Assembly: GCA_020466095.1 (NCBI GenBank)
Contig: CM035808.1
Coordinates: forward strand, 36,225,502-36,289,501
Source: Chlorops oryzae
Taxonomy: Eukaryota > Arthropoda > Insecta > Diptera > Chloropidae
Direction of reading: 5' to 3'
Length of the DNA: 64,000 nt
Shown: positions 51,001 through 57,919 of the stretch, piece after piece
Layout: every line of letters begins with the position of its first letter
Position numbering within the stretch: the stretch's first letter is position 1
Notes under the pieces: model-generated
The model's input: the letters and a program-made list of their open reading frames with translations, nothing else
What the model was told of the DNA's origin: nothing
Database searches by the model: none
Position numbers and translations under genes: made by a program

Positions 51001-54000
51001 AACAATCTGGTCCATTCTCGAACTTGCTCTTACTCATGCCACCGCCAACATGTATACCCGATTTCGTCAAGATAGCTCAACTCCTTCGATAAGGAAAGCT
51101 GTATACAGACAGACGCACTGGCATGGCTAAATCGAATTTCCTGGTGACGTTGATAGGTACATATTTTGTATGGTCTATCCCGACTGGCTCTGGATGTTAC
51201 ATAAAACCGCACAACCGCAATTTACCCGCGACAAAGAATGTAACGTAACCTAAAATCATAGCGTTAACATGTCTAACAAACCCAATTTTCATATCAGCTT
51301 TCTCAGAAAATTCCAGCTAAAATGCGAGTGGCTTTCTTTTTTTTTGTTTGTTCATTTTCTAAGTAAACTCAATTGATACGTCGAAGCTAAACAGCGAATG
51401 CACTCGCGTGCAAAGTAGAACTCGCAATATTTCCCAACCCATTCCGCCCTTTCACTTCCGCGCCACTTCAACTCGTTGCATGCAACCAGCCAATGAATCC
51501 CATGTCCTGCCATGTAAGCGAAAAAAACCATTCCTTTAAGTGCATGGTGCGCTGTTAACCCAAATACTTGAGGCATTTACGTATCGAAGCATGACCTGCT
51601 GATATTTTAAAGCACTTTGTGCCAATATGTCCCTTTTACAGTCACACATACACACACACTGGCAGCCATATTACATACATACATACATACACTACACGCA
51701 CAGAAAGTATATAATCGGATTCGTGCAGGACTTCGCTTTAATTGAGCGCTATTAAAGCTCAAAACAGACCCCGAGAACACAGCCCGACTGCATTCTACTC
51801 TGCTATTACGTCCGTTTAATTTCTTTTTCTTCTACGCCATGCCGACGCCATTTTTTTTTTTTTTTTGCTATTCCATCGAAGGCTTAATAATTCGCATGCA
51901 ACAATTTGTGTTTGGGGGATTCGTCTGCGCTTTCGCTTGCAACGCGAGTGCGTGTGTGTGTGGCTGTGGATTTGATTTCTTTAACCCAAATATGCTTGTG
52001 GCACAAAAAGTGAAAAAAAATTTATCATTTCATATTGAGAGGAAAGCCTTTAAAAAATTATTAGCGGCGATTTAATGAGCTCAGATAGTTTTGTTAAACG
52101 AAATACTAGGGGGACTCATGCAGGCTCGCAAAATGACTTCGTTAATTTTGCGATCGCAGATTTTCCGACCCTACGTAGACACTTCACCAAATTTATGTTT
52201 ATATGAAAATTAAATGCGCTTAAAGCTATTTCACCTTAATTTTTCGATGAAACTCGATTGACTGTATAGATCAGCCATAACCAGTTTTGCGAAGCAAAAA
52301 CCAATGGGAAATTTTGTCACACTTCGTTAAATTTTTTCAATACAAATTTTGACAGCGGGGAATTTTTTCCTGCGGATTTGAAAAGAATTCTCTCTTTTTT
52401 CGCGAAGAAAAATTTGTAGGGAAAAAATTTCCAAGAAATATTCATTTAGAATAGGGATGATATAAAAATCGCCGAATAGGAATAGTGATTACCAGGAATC
52501 GGATTTTGTTGACTTTTATAAATTTAAAGCATACTTTATGGAGGGAAAATTTTTTCTTACCAAAATATTGCGGATAAGTTTATCGAAGTTGAACTTCAAT
52601 CCGCTTTTCTTATTTCAAAAAAATTCATATTGAAGTTAAAAATCAAATTATATCTAAACTTTATGTAAGTTGATCTAAATTTTTACTCCATAAAGTATGC
52701 TTTAAATTTATAAAAGACAAAAAAATCTATTTGCGACTTTAATTTATACTGAAACGATGCTTATGAGAATAGATGAGAAGGTCCCGCAAAAACACCATTC
52801 AATGAAATATTTACATAATTTCGAATTAAGCACATTTATGGTTAGGTATATTCTGGGTTAAACTATCCATTAATCGATAGGAAACTTTTCGGGTTTGACC
52901 AGAGCTAGTTAAATGTTGGTAAAAAGTGTAGTCAATCTAAAGAAGTAAAATAAAAACCAACACAAATGTTCGAACTTCATGATCCCTTCATATTAACTTC
53001 CCGGTGTGCCAAGAACGGGAGCATTATTTTCAAATCCACAGGGAAAAGTTCCCCCGGGAATATTACGAAAACAATCAACGTTTCTTTCAAAAAAAACTTC
53101 GAAAATTTGAATTTGAAAATATTTGTAGCAACTCAATAATTAATTTCAAACTAAAAGAAAATTTGAGCATTTCTTCTTATTGATATTCGTTTCCGTGAAA
53201 GGGTTAACGCTTTTCCCGATTCAATCACAGTTCTGTGTTGGCGTTAGTTGTAAGCTGTTTGTTAAAAGAAGGAACGGCAGAATTAAATTTTGAACCACGT
53301 TTTGCGAAACACGTTTTCCATGCGATAGAATTACCATAAATTATTGTACATTATTGATATCCAATGCGCAGGAGGACGAAGTGTAAATAGCGAAAATGTA
53401 CTTAAAAAATTAAAGCCCACTTCTCTGCGTTCTATTCAATAATAGATATGTTAGTTAATAAATAAATGATATCTTTTCATTGCAGTAGTCCGACTGATGG
53501 CCAAAAAATGGTTCACAATAGCGAGGATCCCATGAACAAAATACCACTGAAATCATCAGCAGGCCTGGATGATGAGGAGAAGAATGGCGGCGAATTCGTT
53601 TCCGATACAGCTGCGGCACAGGAAGCGAAGCGCGAGCAAATGTAAGCAGCTGCCAGAATAATTCTGACAATCAAAATTTGCTAATTGAATCTCTCCGGTT
53701 TCCTTCTTTAAAGGCGCGCCAACATTCTTAAATGGATGAAGAAGCTAACGATTGGACTAATCTGCTTTATCGGTGTAGCATTAATCACTTATGTTATCAT
53801 TAGTTTATGCTTTAACGGTAAGTCCAATAATTTCTCATTTTTCGTCCTTTTCAATTCTACACCATTGGCCTTGTAGTTTGCTTTAAAATTGACGTCATTT
53901 TTTGTAATTTTTTTTCACATTTCTTGCAATTAAATTAAATGCACAGCACAGAATTTTAAATTGAACATTTTTTATCCTTTCTTTCTTCTACACTTTATGT

Positions 54001-57000
54001 GCTTCTTTGTCGCCGCCGCCTGTTCACCTTATCTGTGTGTACATGTGGCTTCTGTTCTTTTGTGTTTCTGTGTGTGTGTTTTTTTTTTGTTTACGTTGTC
54101 AATGTCGTAGACTGGCCTAAGTCAACACCAGCCACCAATGCAACTTCAATGGCAACAACAGCAAAGACATTCGCAACAACAACATTGCAACCAACACCAG
54201 CACAAAATACAATGCAAGAAACATCCACAACATTCACGTCATTGCCACCGATTGCACAGACAACTGCACCAACCGCACCAACAACAGCAACAACTGAAAC
54301 AACAACAGCCACAGAATCATCAACGGCAAACGAACTAAACGGTTCTCTTTCGACAACAGATGAAAATACCAGTGCAACAGGGCAGCCGTCTAACGATTCA
54401 ACAAGTCGGATACCAACAGCAGCGCCATTCATTCCCATTGACAAGCCAAGGAATGGAGAGGTGTTCCATTCGAAGCTAGGTGTATTCGAACGAGCGGCAG
54501 CCTGCACAGATAAACAAGTTTGCAGCGAAATTGCCAGGTATGAGTGTGGCGGATGATAACGCCCAGCCCTCAATAGAGTCGCTTGTTTACACACACACAC
54601 ACATGTATATGAAATATCTATGGGTGGCTGTGTGCATAAGAAAAATTTAGTTTTCTTTTTCCCCCCCTCTTTGAACTACAACGGCCTTTATGAGGACCTG
54701 ACAATTGCTGGCGATTGCAGCACTTAACGTTGTGTAGAAAAGTTTTCAACGACTTTTTTCTCCCGTTGCTCTATTCCTGGCAACGCCATTTTACGAGCGG
54801 CATAAAAATTCGGTTTACACCTTTTGTTGAATTCCATAAATGCTCATTTGATTTTTATGGGATTATTCAAGGAACTTGTTAAGTGGAGCTATGTTGTTTG
54901 CCTTTTTGAAGTATTTGAAGGAGTCTGTACTCTTTGTTAGGTCAAGTTAAAGTCCTTTTTGAGCTGCAAAATGCTATTCTATGCTTTTGAAAGTACGAGA
55001 ACACACTTTTAGGATGAGCAAGAGAACTCATATTGGGCACAATATAATGGATAGAGGTTTGGGGGATTTTTTTGTATGTTATATAAAGTAGAGTCCCAGT
55101 CAAATAAAGTAGTCCGCACTGGGCTTTTAACACTTTGGCTTTTGCATAGTCGTTTATCGATGGCTCGTATTTCGCAGTGCAAATGGTCCTAAGGACGCTC
55201 CGACGAGAGCTGGAAATGAGAATTTGTTCGGGACAACGAGTCTAATATGAAAATAGTGTATCTTTCGGATGTCTGAACATATCTTTCAGGAGTTCCAAAA
55301 TGCTCGTTTAGAAAATCCAAAAAGGGTCTGAGTGGTTTCAGTTATAAATAGAGCAACAGAAAATACTTATATACAACACCTAAAAATATGCATTCGAATA
55401 TTTCTAATTCAAAGAGGAATATTATTGATATAAAATTGAACTGTTTGACATTTTATTTATTAGCCATATAATGCAGCAAGGAGGAAGTGTTGTCGATGGT
55501 GCCATATCAGCTTTACTCTGTAATGGAGTTGCCACCCCTCATAGTATGGGTATCGGCGGATATACGGTAATGAACGTGTACATCAAGGATGAGAATCACG
55601 CCTATTCCATTGATGCAGCTGCAGTGGCGCCTTTCGCATCTTATCCCGAAATGTTCGAACATAGCTATTTGGAATCGTTGCATGGTGGTCGAGCGATTGC
55701 TGTACCCGGTGAAATTATGGGCTACCATCGTGCTCACGAACGCTTTGGTAAATTGCCTTGGAAGAAATTGGTCGAGCCAGCAATACAATTGTGCGAGTCC
55801 GGAGTCTATATGACACCGCATATGGATATGGGAATTGGAATCAAACGCGAACATTTTAAAAATAATTCAATACTAATGTAAGTTAAGAAGCTAAGCAAAT
55901 TTTTCGGGTTTCCGGCACTTCAAATGGAATAATTGCTCTTCTCAGGAATATGCTCTTTGATCCAGCGACCGGTGATAAGTATCCCATCGGTACAAAATTG
56001 AAACCATCAAAAGAACTCTGTCAAACCTTAAGAACGTTGGCTGAAAATGGACCAATGGACTTTTATAATGGAACGCTGGCCAAATTAATCGTAGAGGATT
56101 TGAAGGACCTGGGAAGTCCCATATCTAGTTACGATCTTGAATCGTATAGTGCCGATTTGGTTAGCTCAATTACAATGCAATTGGGTAATGATACGCTTCA
56201 TGCAATGCCACCGATAAGTAGTGGAACTGTTGTGGCGAGCATTCTGAGCATTTTGGAAGGATTCAATTTTACGCAGAATGATTTGAAGGGTGTCAAAAAT
56301 GAGGCACGCACATTGCATCGCATCGCCGAGGCGTTCAAATTCGGTTACGCCAAGCGTTGGGAATTGGGCGATCTACGCTTCAATGACGTCAGAGAGGTAA
56401 GCTTATGAATGATAAAATCGAAAGCTGGCTTTTACCTAATCAGTGTTCAATTTTTAGCTCGTGAGCAAACTAACGAACCCTGAACACAATATGGAAATAC
56501 GGGCGCGTATAAATGACGCTGCGGTGCATAAAAAGCTATCGGACTATGATGCGCTATTTTCTGGTACTGATGATGTCGGTACGTCTCATATGTCTTTTCT
56601 TGGACCGAATGGTGATGCAGTTGCTGTGACCTGTACATTGAACGACTAGTAAGGACATATTTCTAAGAAAAATGTGAAATGAGGGGAAGATAATTATGTA
56701 AAAAAAAAAATTCGTATTCTTCCTTAGCTTTGGTGCGGGACAAGCGGGCAAACGAACCGGTATTATATTCAATAGTGGCATGAACGATTTCTCGATTGGG
56801 GATAAGCCGAACTTATTTGGACTAGCGCCGGCGCCATCGAATACCATCGAGCCAAGTAAACGACCGATGTCCTCGATGTCGCCGATGATTTTGACGGACC
56901 AGAACGGTGATGTGCGTCTCGTTATTGGCGCTGCTGGTGGCGCGAAAATTATATCGGCTATATCTCAAATTATGGCTCGTGTTCTCTGGTTCGGAGAAAA

Positions 57001-57294
57001 TATCAAAGAAGCCATTGACGAGCCGCGTATCCATCATCAGCTTCTACCTGAAACCTTCACCTATGAATATGGTCGTTTCGATGAGGTAGGGTAGAGGGAT
57101 CGACATTCATGGCTAGAAATATTATTAATTCGATTTTGATTTTCCAGGCGGTTATAAAAATACTCGAAGAGATTGGTCATCATACGAAACCTTTCAAGGA
57201 CATCGGCTCAGTCGTTTGCGGTATAACGAGGAATGAAACAGCAATCTATGCGAATGCCGATTATCGAAAGCGCGGTGGCGTTGCTGGTTTCTAA
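17103..57294 (+). CDS. Gamma-glutamyltranspeptidase (membrane-anchored, 770 aa, long isoform)
   Basis: GGT-family Ntn-hydrolase; the family transfers or hydrolyses gamma-glutamyl groups of glutathione at the cell surface after self-cleavage at a Thr. Exons: 17103-17167 (coding), 53486-53641, 53714-53817, 54111-54537, 55464-55877, 55946-56396, 56458-56648, 56728-57085, 57148-57294; all phases agree. Seen in order: a cytosolic N-terminus, TM anchor about 85-107 ([18 protein letters not shown]), a Thr-rich mucin-like stalk to about 225, then the GGT core from [11 protein letters not shown]. The catalytic nucleophile Thr581 is in DDVGTSH (codon at 56581). Thr599, Asn601, the Ser651-Ser652 pair (SSMSP) and Gly673-Gly674 (GAAGGA) are conserved. 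Odd: the glutamate-binding Arg of the family REVAP motif is Ala303 (IDAAAVAP), and the residue equivalent to human Glu420 is Gly620. The exons from 53486 on are very secure; assignment of the 17103 exon rests on frame and splice fit. Confidence 0.85.
17300..19837. other. Intronic non-coding stretch
   Basis: No gene recognised. A GC-rich patch at about 18150-18460 (GGGGCCC words, ending GATAGTTACGCCACTG) resembles the right end of a common hAT-type element, but I could not find a matching left end or target duplication. Confidence 0.35.
19838..20445 (+). repeat. ~600-bp polypurine (GA)n tract
   Basis: Almost uninterrupted GA/GAA/GGA sequence on the plus strand, in two blocks: 19838-19890 nearly pure (GA)n, and 20030-20445 imperfect. 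The open frames here on both strands (RER... and SLSL... repeats) are artefacts of the repeat. The strand asymmetry allows H-DNA; GAGAG words are also binding sites of the fly GAGA factor (known biology; function here is inferred). Confidence 0.9.
20446..22015. other. Intronic non-coding stretch
   Basis: AT-rich sequence with no recognised gene or complete element. Confidence 0.35.
22024..22796. mobile_element. Non-autonomous hAT element with CCCGGG arrays, 773 bp
   Basis: TIRs TAGGGATTCCAA and TTGGAATCCCTA. A perfect 8-bp target duplication GTAGGTAT lies at 22016-22023 and 22797-22804. Both ends carry dense copies of the palindromic word ATCCCGGGAT (22053-22118 and 22710-22786). The AT-rich core encodes nothing recognisable. 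Confidence 0.88.
22805..26046. other. Intronic non-coding stretch with ATCGAT-rich segment
   Basis: Mostly AT-rich and featureless. 25400-25500 is rich in TATCGATA-like palindromes. 25585-25770 has imperfect 16-bp tandem units of the type ATTATTTGAATGATCG. The frames at 24110-24391 and 24500-24766 (minus) have no recognisable domain. Confidence 0.4.
26047..27195 (+). repeat. Cluster of six ATGTC-(N6)-GACAT palindromic words
   Basis: The 14-bp word GTCGCACGGGACAT or a one- or two-base variant occurs at 26047-26061, 26216-26229, 26402-26415, 26416-26429 (tandem pair), 27013-27028 and 27179-27195, always in the same orientation. The full forms have perfect inverted ends ATGTC/GACAT around CGCACGG-type cores. 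The word surrounds the minus-strand ORF at 26582-27022. Confidence 0.7.
26582..27022 (-). CDS. Transposon-like ORF fragment with SHGKG-DG-KR motif
   Basis: Minus-strand frame of 146 codons; no ATG-started full protein is evident, since the frame opens at a GTG, so it is probably an exon or a decayed fragment. The segment [20 protein letters not shown] resembles the S-H-G-K-G-x-x-D-G-x-G-x-x-x-K-R signature that I remember from multicopy, transposon-associated proteins of arthropods and cnidarians. That is a recollection and was not searched. Downstream the frame ends at a normal stop. A further open stretch on the same strand at about 27060-27195 ([17 protein letters not shown]) may be an upstream part in another frame. 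Biochemical function unknown. Confidence 0.5.
   Translation of the reverse strand: MRHHKYEIKKKLLINDFIKQIGCSSVEWNFFASSHGKGAVDGVGAVIKRKVWQITKSKNVVIPDAFSFYQCAQQSINGIQIYYMPSDEIKKQEMSYNFDEKWREVRSIPGISQLHFFCSDGVYIKAARTAYSEKQTVSVIPDNTST
27923..28728 (+). pseudogene. 5'-truncated, internally deleted non-LTR retrotransposon (RT C-terminus)
   Basis: Opens at [10 protein letters not shown], the F-A-D-D reverse-transcriptase active-site box. It then joins directly to the thumb region ([17 protein letters not shown], about 28004-28055), which suggests loss of the intervening residues. A frameshift or stop falls in an A-run at 28081-28092. The frame resumes at [18 protein letters not shown] (28094 on) and continues through [11 protein letters not shown]. 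The end reads [20 protein letters not shown], then stop near 28625. The element ends in a (TACA)n tail at 28710-28728. It is a Jockey/CR1-like LINE by gene layout; the clade is not assigned. Confidence 0.85.
28729..29099. mobile_element. MITE inserted in a (TACA)n repeat
   Basis: Ends CCCGATAGGAA and TTCCCACAGGG (on the minus strand CCCTGTGGGAA). TACA repeats lie on both sides (28710-28728 and 29100-29122), so the element appears to split one microsatellite, the tail of the preceding LINE. Its core has CAACTAATT/AATTAGTTG palindromes and is non-coding. Confidence 0.55.
29129..30632 (+). mobile_element. hAT transposon remnant, 1,504 bp
   Basis: TIRs CAGTGTTGTAA and TTACAACACTG. A perfect 8-bp target duplication ACAACTTG lies at 29121-29128 and 30633-30640. 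Both ends carry arrays of GTACCTAGGTAC-type words. Inside is the C-terminal piece of a hAT transposase (29901-30026). Most of the catalytic domain is missing or unrecognisable. Confidence 0.92.
29901..30026 (+). pseudogene. hAT transposase C-terminal dimerisation segment
   Basis: The frame reads [20 protein letters not shown], then [21 protein letters not shown] and stop. This is the standard hAT C-terminal dimerisation motif (S-A-x-V-E-R-x-F-S-x-A-G ... R-x-x-L). The N-terminal zinc finger and RNase H-like residues were not found. The open frame at 29649-29849 in the same element may be a degraded upstream part. Confidence 0.88.
30641..32367. other. Intronic non-coding stretch
   Basis: AT-rich; TATCGATA-type palindromes at 30896-30950 and TACATA/TATG microsatellite patches near 31870-32170. 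No gene recognised. Confidence 0.4.
32368..32616. mobile_element. MITE with ~75-bp imperfect TIRs
   Basis: Left end TAGTGGTATTCAAGCAACTG; the right end on the minus strand is TAGTGGGATTCAAGTAGGTG. The arms share TGTGGAA, GCAAATTTTGC and GCAAATTT in the same order. The overlapping open frames on both strands here (up to 137 codons) are explained by the inverted repeat. Confidence 0.65.
32639..32794. mobile_element. MITE with CAGTATTCCC TIR, 156 bp
   Basis: Left CCAGTATTCCCCGGATATAA; right on the minus strand ACAGTATTCCCTGGATATAT. The right end is followed by TA. It is a Tc1/mariner-type MITE by appearance. It lies only 23 bp from the previous MITE. Confidence 0.6.
32795..34564. other. Intronic non-coding stretch
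   Basis: AT-rich. A pyrimidine-rich tract at 34151-34205 precedes a 46-codon frame (ATG at 34226, [18 protein letters not shown]...) that I cannot link to any family. No gene called. Confidence 0.35.
34565..35066. mobile_element. hAT-like non-autonomous element with GGTTCGGTTC arrays
   Basis: Ends CGGGGACGTGAA and TTCACGTCCCTG form an inverted repeat. Both ends are rich in GAACCGG/CCGGTTC and GGTTCGGTTC words (34573-34702 and 34958-35046). The flanking 8-mers (TTTTAAAT and GTTTTTTA) match only partly, so the target duplication is decayed or the ends are slightly misplaced. Confidence 0.55.
35861..37195. mobile_element. hAT-type element with ~260-bp TIRs, 1,335 bp
   Basis: Ends TAGGGTGATGACTTTT and AAAAAGTCATCACCCTA. 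An exact 8-bp target duplication ATATGCAC lies at 35853-35860 and 37196-37203. The inverted similarity extends about 260 bp inward on both sides (for example GTAAGCAGAGTGGCTCCTAG at 36040 and its complement near 37013). Three imperfect tandem units of about 120-150 bp (36060-36500) carry CCCCTATCTCC and CCCATACAAAA. No coding region. Confidence 0.88.
36060..36500. repeat. Three ~120-150 bp tandem units inside the element
   Basis: Each unit reads, in order: (CCCC)TAG-AG-GTCAAA-like, GACC-ACCCCCATTA, TCTCCAAACA-like, CCCTATCTCC, CTCCTTAGGGGG and CCCATACAAAA. Units begin at about 36053, 36215 and 36383. They lie inside the left half of the 35861-37195 element. Confidence 0.6.
37599..37632 (+). 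promoter_or_regulatory. Candidate Inr+DPE core promoter P2 of the GGT gene
   Basis: Initiator TCAGTT (+1 A at 37601) and GGACA at exactly +28 to +32 (37628-37632), a full match to the DPE core RGWYV, within GCGGACAC. No TATA box. The following about 590 bp are GC-richer than the surrounding intron and end at a good donor. No transcript evidence is available. Confidence 0.5.
37601..38191 (+). other. Candidate non-coding alternative first exon of GGT
   Basis: Runs from the P2 initiator to TTTGCAG|GTAGTG at 38191/38192. It contains at least one short upstream ORF (ATG at 37711, 9 codons) and a (GCGATT)n run near 37926-37947. Splicing to 53486 would make translation start at ATG 53508 (CAAAAAATGG, strong context), giving a 741-aa isoform that lacks the first 29 residues. 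The 99-codon frame at 37716-38015 opens with a non-ATG codon and would sit in this UTR; not called. Confidence 0.4.
38192..40180. other. Intronic non-coding stretch
   Basis: AT-rich, with homopolymer runs (poly-T at 38331-38345, poly-A at 39526-39540) and TGAATGAATGAG repeats at 38388-38416. No gene or complete element. Confidence 0.35.
40181..40530. mobile_element. MITE-like element with 26-bp inverted ends
   Basis: Left TGGAAGAGTAGCTTAAGTCG (from 40184) and right CGACTTAAGCTACTCTTCCA (to 40526) are exact inverted copies about 300 bp apart. The core is AT-rich and non-coding. No target duplication was seen. Confidence 0.5.
40811..40996. mobile_element. hAT MITE, 186 bp
   Basis: Ends CAGTGGCGGATTTACC and AATCCGCCCCTG, with a perfect 8-bp target duplication ATTGCCTT at 40803-40810 and 40997-41004. 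Subterminal GGGCGG(T/C)AAAT words occur in both halves. Non-coding. Confidence 0.88.
41005..42135. other. Intronic non-coding stretch with poly-A
   Basis: Includes an uninterrupted A-run of about 34 at 42056-42089. The 134-codon minus-strand frame at 41542-41946 shows no recognisable domain and is not called. Confidence 0.4.
42136..42288. mobile_element. MITE with ~45-bp TIRs, 153 bp
   Basis: Left AAGGCTAGAAACAGTCGCCG; the right end on the minus strand is AAGCTAGAAACAGTGGCCG. Both continue CGTATCGTATCGTAACGT. The arms contain GTAACGTGACGTGACG-like tandem words. It is immediately downstream of the A-run. Confidence 0.75.
43225..43733. mobile_element. Foldback element, ~175-bp arms
   Basis: Ends ACACAGGCCTGCGA and TCGCAGGCCTGTGT. 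The arms match inward through GTGTTTTTGTTAGATTT, GAGGAAACCACCATCAA, ACCAATCATTTCTTTAAAC and AAATAGTGGTAGAACATTTT. There is a loop of about 150 bp. Non-coding. Confidence 0.75.
44147..44980. repeat. ~360-bp near-perfect inverted repeat (arms 44147-44505, 44620-44980)
   Basis: The left arm contains in order GGGCTTGATCGGATAATTTT, GGGTACCTCCAGTACTAGGG, GCCCCAAATGTCATTTTAAA, GTGTTGGAAAAATAACACCT and GGTGGGCGTGGTCTATGGTC. The right arm carries all of them in reverse complement. Only a few indels (for example AATAC versus ATAC near the loop) are visible by eye. The loop is 114 bp. The arms also share the CCTCCAGTACTAGGGTCTGT segment with the unclassified repeat copies at 50.4-51.2 and 62.0-62.6 kb. 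Confidence 0.92.
44981..47100. other. Intronic non-coding stretch
   Basis: No gene recognised. A short minisatellite of TTTTCATGCA units lies at 46395-46431, and (TACA) runs near 46986-47001. The overlapping frames at 46317-46738 have no recognisable domain. Confidence 0.4.
47101..49216. repeat. Unidentified repeat with a ~440-bp direct duplication
   Basis: 47630-48056 is repeated in the same orientation at 48771-49216. Both include CAGACACGCTTCCAAGATGATA, split here as CAGACACGCTTCC + AAGATGATA, then ATTAAGGTTTACATTCC and GTTCCCCGCTGGGTA. Copy 1 overlaps a 104-codon frame (47465-47779); copy 2 has indels that break it. The 715 bp between the copies (about 48057-48770) have a different composition and start AAGTAAAGAAGTTTACATCG. 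It may be a transposable element with a second element inserted. Confidence 0.6.
49286..49514. mobile_element. MITE-like element, family A copy 2
   Basis: Same family and orientation as 2143-2360. Starts GGTCGCAGTCTTCAGCTCGG, ends GGGTTTAAGACTTTGAGCC, and shares TTCATATAAAATTAATAAGC and TTTAAACCTTCAAAAAGTTT-like blocks. Confidence 0.65.
49628..49815 (-). mobile_element. tRNA-derived SINE, second copy
   Basis: On the minus strand the head reads GGCCATTGTGCCGCAGTTGA, then GGGCTCAATTCCCAGCTG (B-box-like), a tRNA-like 5' region. The body shares GCTGCCAC, TAAGGCC and GCCCGTTGTCATACCA with the SINE at 8087-8324. It is more diverged, and no clear target duplication was found. Confidence 0.6.
50390..51235 (-). 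mobile_element. Unclassified dispersed repeat (family B), reverse copy
   Basis: Read on the minus strand this matches the copy at 61960-62572. Shared blocks include CCAGTCGGGATAGACCATAC, GTCACCAGGA, CTTATCGAAGGAGTTGAGCT, GAGTAAGAGCAAGTTCGAGA and, at the far end, AATACCCGACACAGG. The plus strand opens AGGGTGTTATAGTCAGGCGA. Non-coding; class unknown. Confidence 0.65.
51660..51695 (+). repeat. (TACA)n microsatellite
   Basis: ATTACATACATACATACATA-type run in the intron, near CA repeats at 51646-51658. Confidence 0.8.
52498..52730. repeat. Inverted repeat with ~42-bp arms
   Basis: GACTTTTATAAATTTAAAGC ATACTTTATGGAG at 52511-52543 is matched by CTCCATAAAGTATGCTTTAA ATTTATAAAAG at 52686-52716. The spacer is about 140 bp. 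It may be a small MITE; no target duplication seen. Confidence 0.55.
53714..53817 (+). other. GGT exon encoding the membrane anchor
   Basis: Encodes [20 protein letters not shown] and onward to YVIISLCFN: a basic cytosolic flank followed by one hydrophobic helix of about 23 residues, with no cleavable signal. This gives the type II topology typical of animal GGT. Flanked by AAAG and GTAAGT splice sites. Confidence 0.88.
54111..54537 (+). other. GGT exon encoding a Thr-rich mucin-like stalk
   Basis: About 110 residues dominated by Thr, Ala, Ser and Pro (for example [20 protein letters not shown]), then the conserved GGT entry [25 protein letters not shown] long O-glycosylatable stalk is much longer than the short linker of mammalian GGT1 as I remember it. 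The minus-strand frame opposite (54091-54600) is a shadow of the ACA/CAA repeats. Confidence 0.85.
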
Positions 57295-57891
57295 GTCTCT
57301 TCAATGCATTTAGACGCAATTTTTCCATAGTCGTACTCAAGCTTTCATATTATATGAGCTTTATCCTACCTTGTTTTTCTATTGTTTTCAGACTTCGAGT
57401 CTTTATGATTTTCTTAAACCATTCAATTGTCATTTATTGTTATATCTCAATTCATTGTTTTCCCTTTCAATTTTATTTTTGTTTATATCGATGGTCGATA
57501 TCGGAGCATGGTTTTCTTTCACTGGGTTCTGGATTTTGGGTTTCGAAATTGGAAAAGTGATTTTTTTTTATTTTAACAATTTTCTTCTTTAAAGAGTTTG
57601 CATAGAAAGGCTTAAGTAAGTATTACCTTCCATCTCAACGATCACGAACTGCACGCTTTACTTTACCTTTCAAATCACCAAACAGTGCCCACTAAATGTA
57701 TCTCGTAAATATACAAGATTTTTTATTAAAAAAAAAAAGAAAAAAACCTATGAATATTTTTAAGGCTTATTACCGATATGTGTATGTATCTTGTAATTAT
57801 TCTGTACGTTTATATCTATTGATCGTATTTCTATTTCCATATCCGAATGTGCATATTATGCTAAAAATTAAGAATGCTAAGCGAAAAGTCA

Positions 57892-57897
57892 AATAAA
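57892..57897 (+). terminator. Polyadenylation signal of the GGT gene
   Basis: AATAAA about 600 bp after the stop codon, followed by a GT-rich stretch (TTGTGTAAACTTGCGG). It is the best signal between the stop and the next gene. Confidence 0.6.
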
Positions 57898-57919
57898 CTA
57901 AGATAAATTTGTGTAAACT

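Larger units (their letters stand above)
17168..53485 (+). other. 36-kb first intron of the GGT gene
   Basis: Perfect GTAAGT donor at 17168 and TTTTCATTGCAG acceptor at 53485. It contains a second candidate promoter and exon (37.6 kb), most of the transposons of the window, the GA tract and two large foldbacks. No other cellular gene was recognised inside it. The boundaries depend on the 5' exon assignment. Confidence 0.5.

Noticed and set aside
53492..53530. Earlier ATG in the GGT exon (CTGATGGCC)
   Set aside because: Out of frame with the conserved protein; it gives a 12-codon peptide, so at most a small upstream ORF of the short isoform.
54091..54600. 169-codon minus-strand frame
   Set aside because: Mirror of the ACA/CAA-rich coding exon for the GGT stalk; the plus strand fits the GGT phases.
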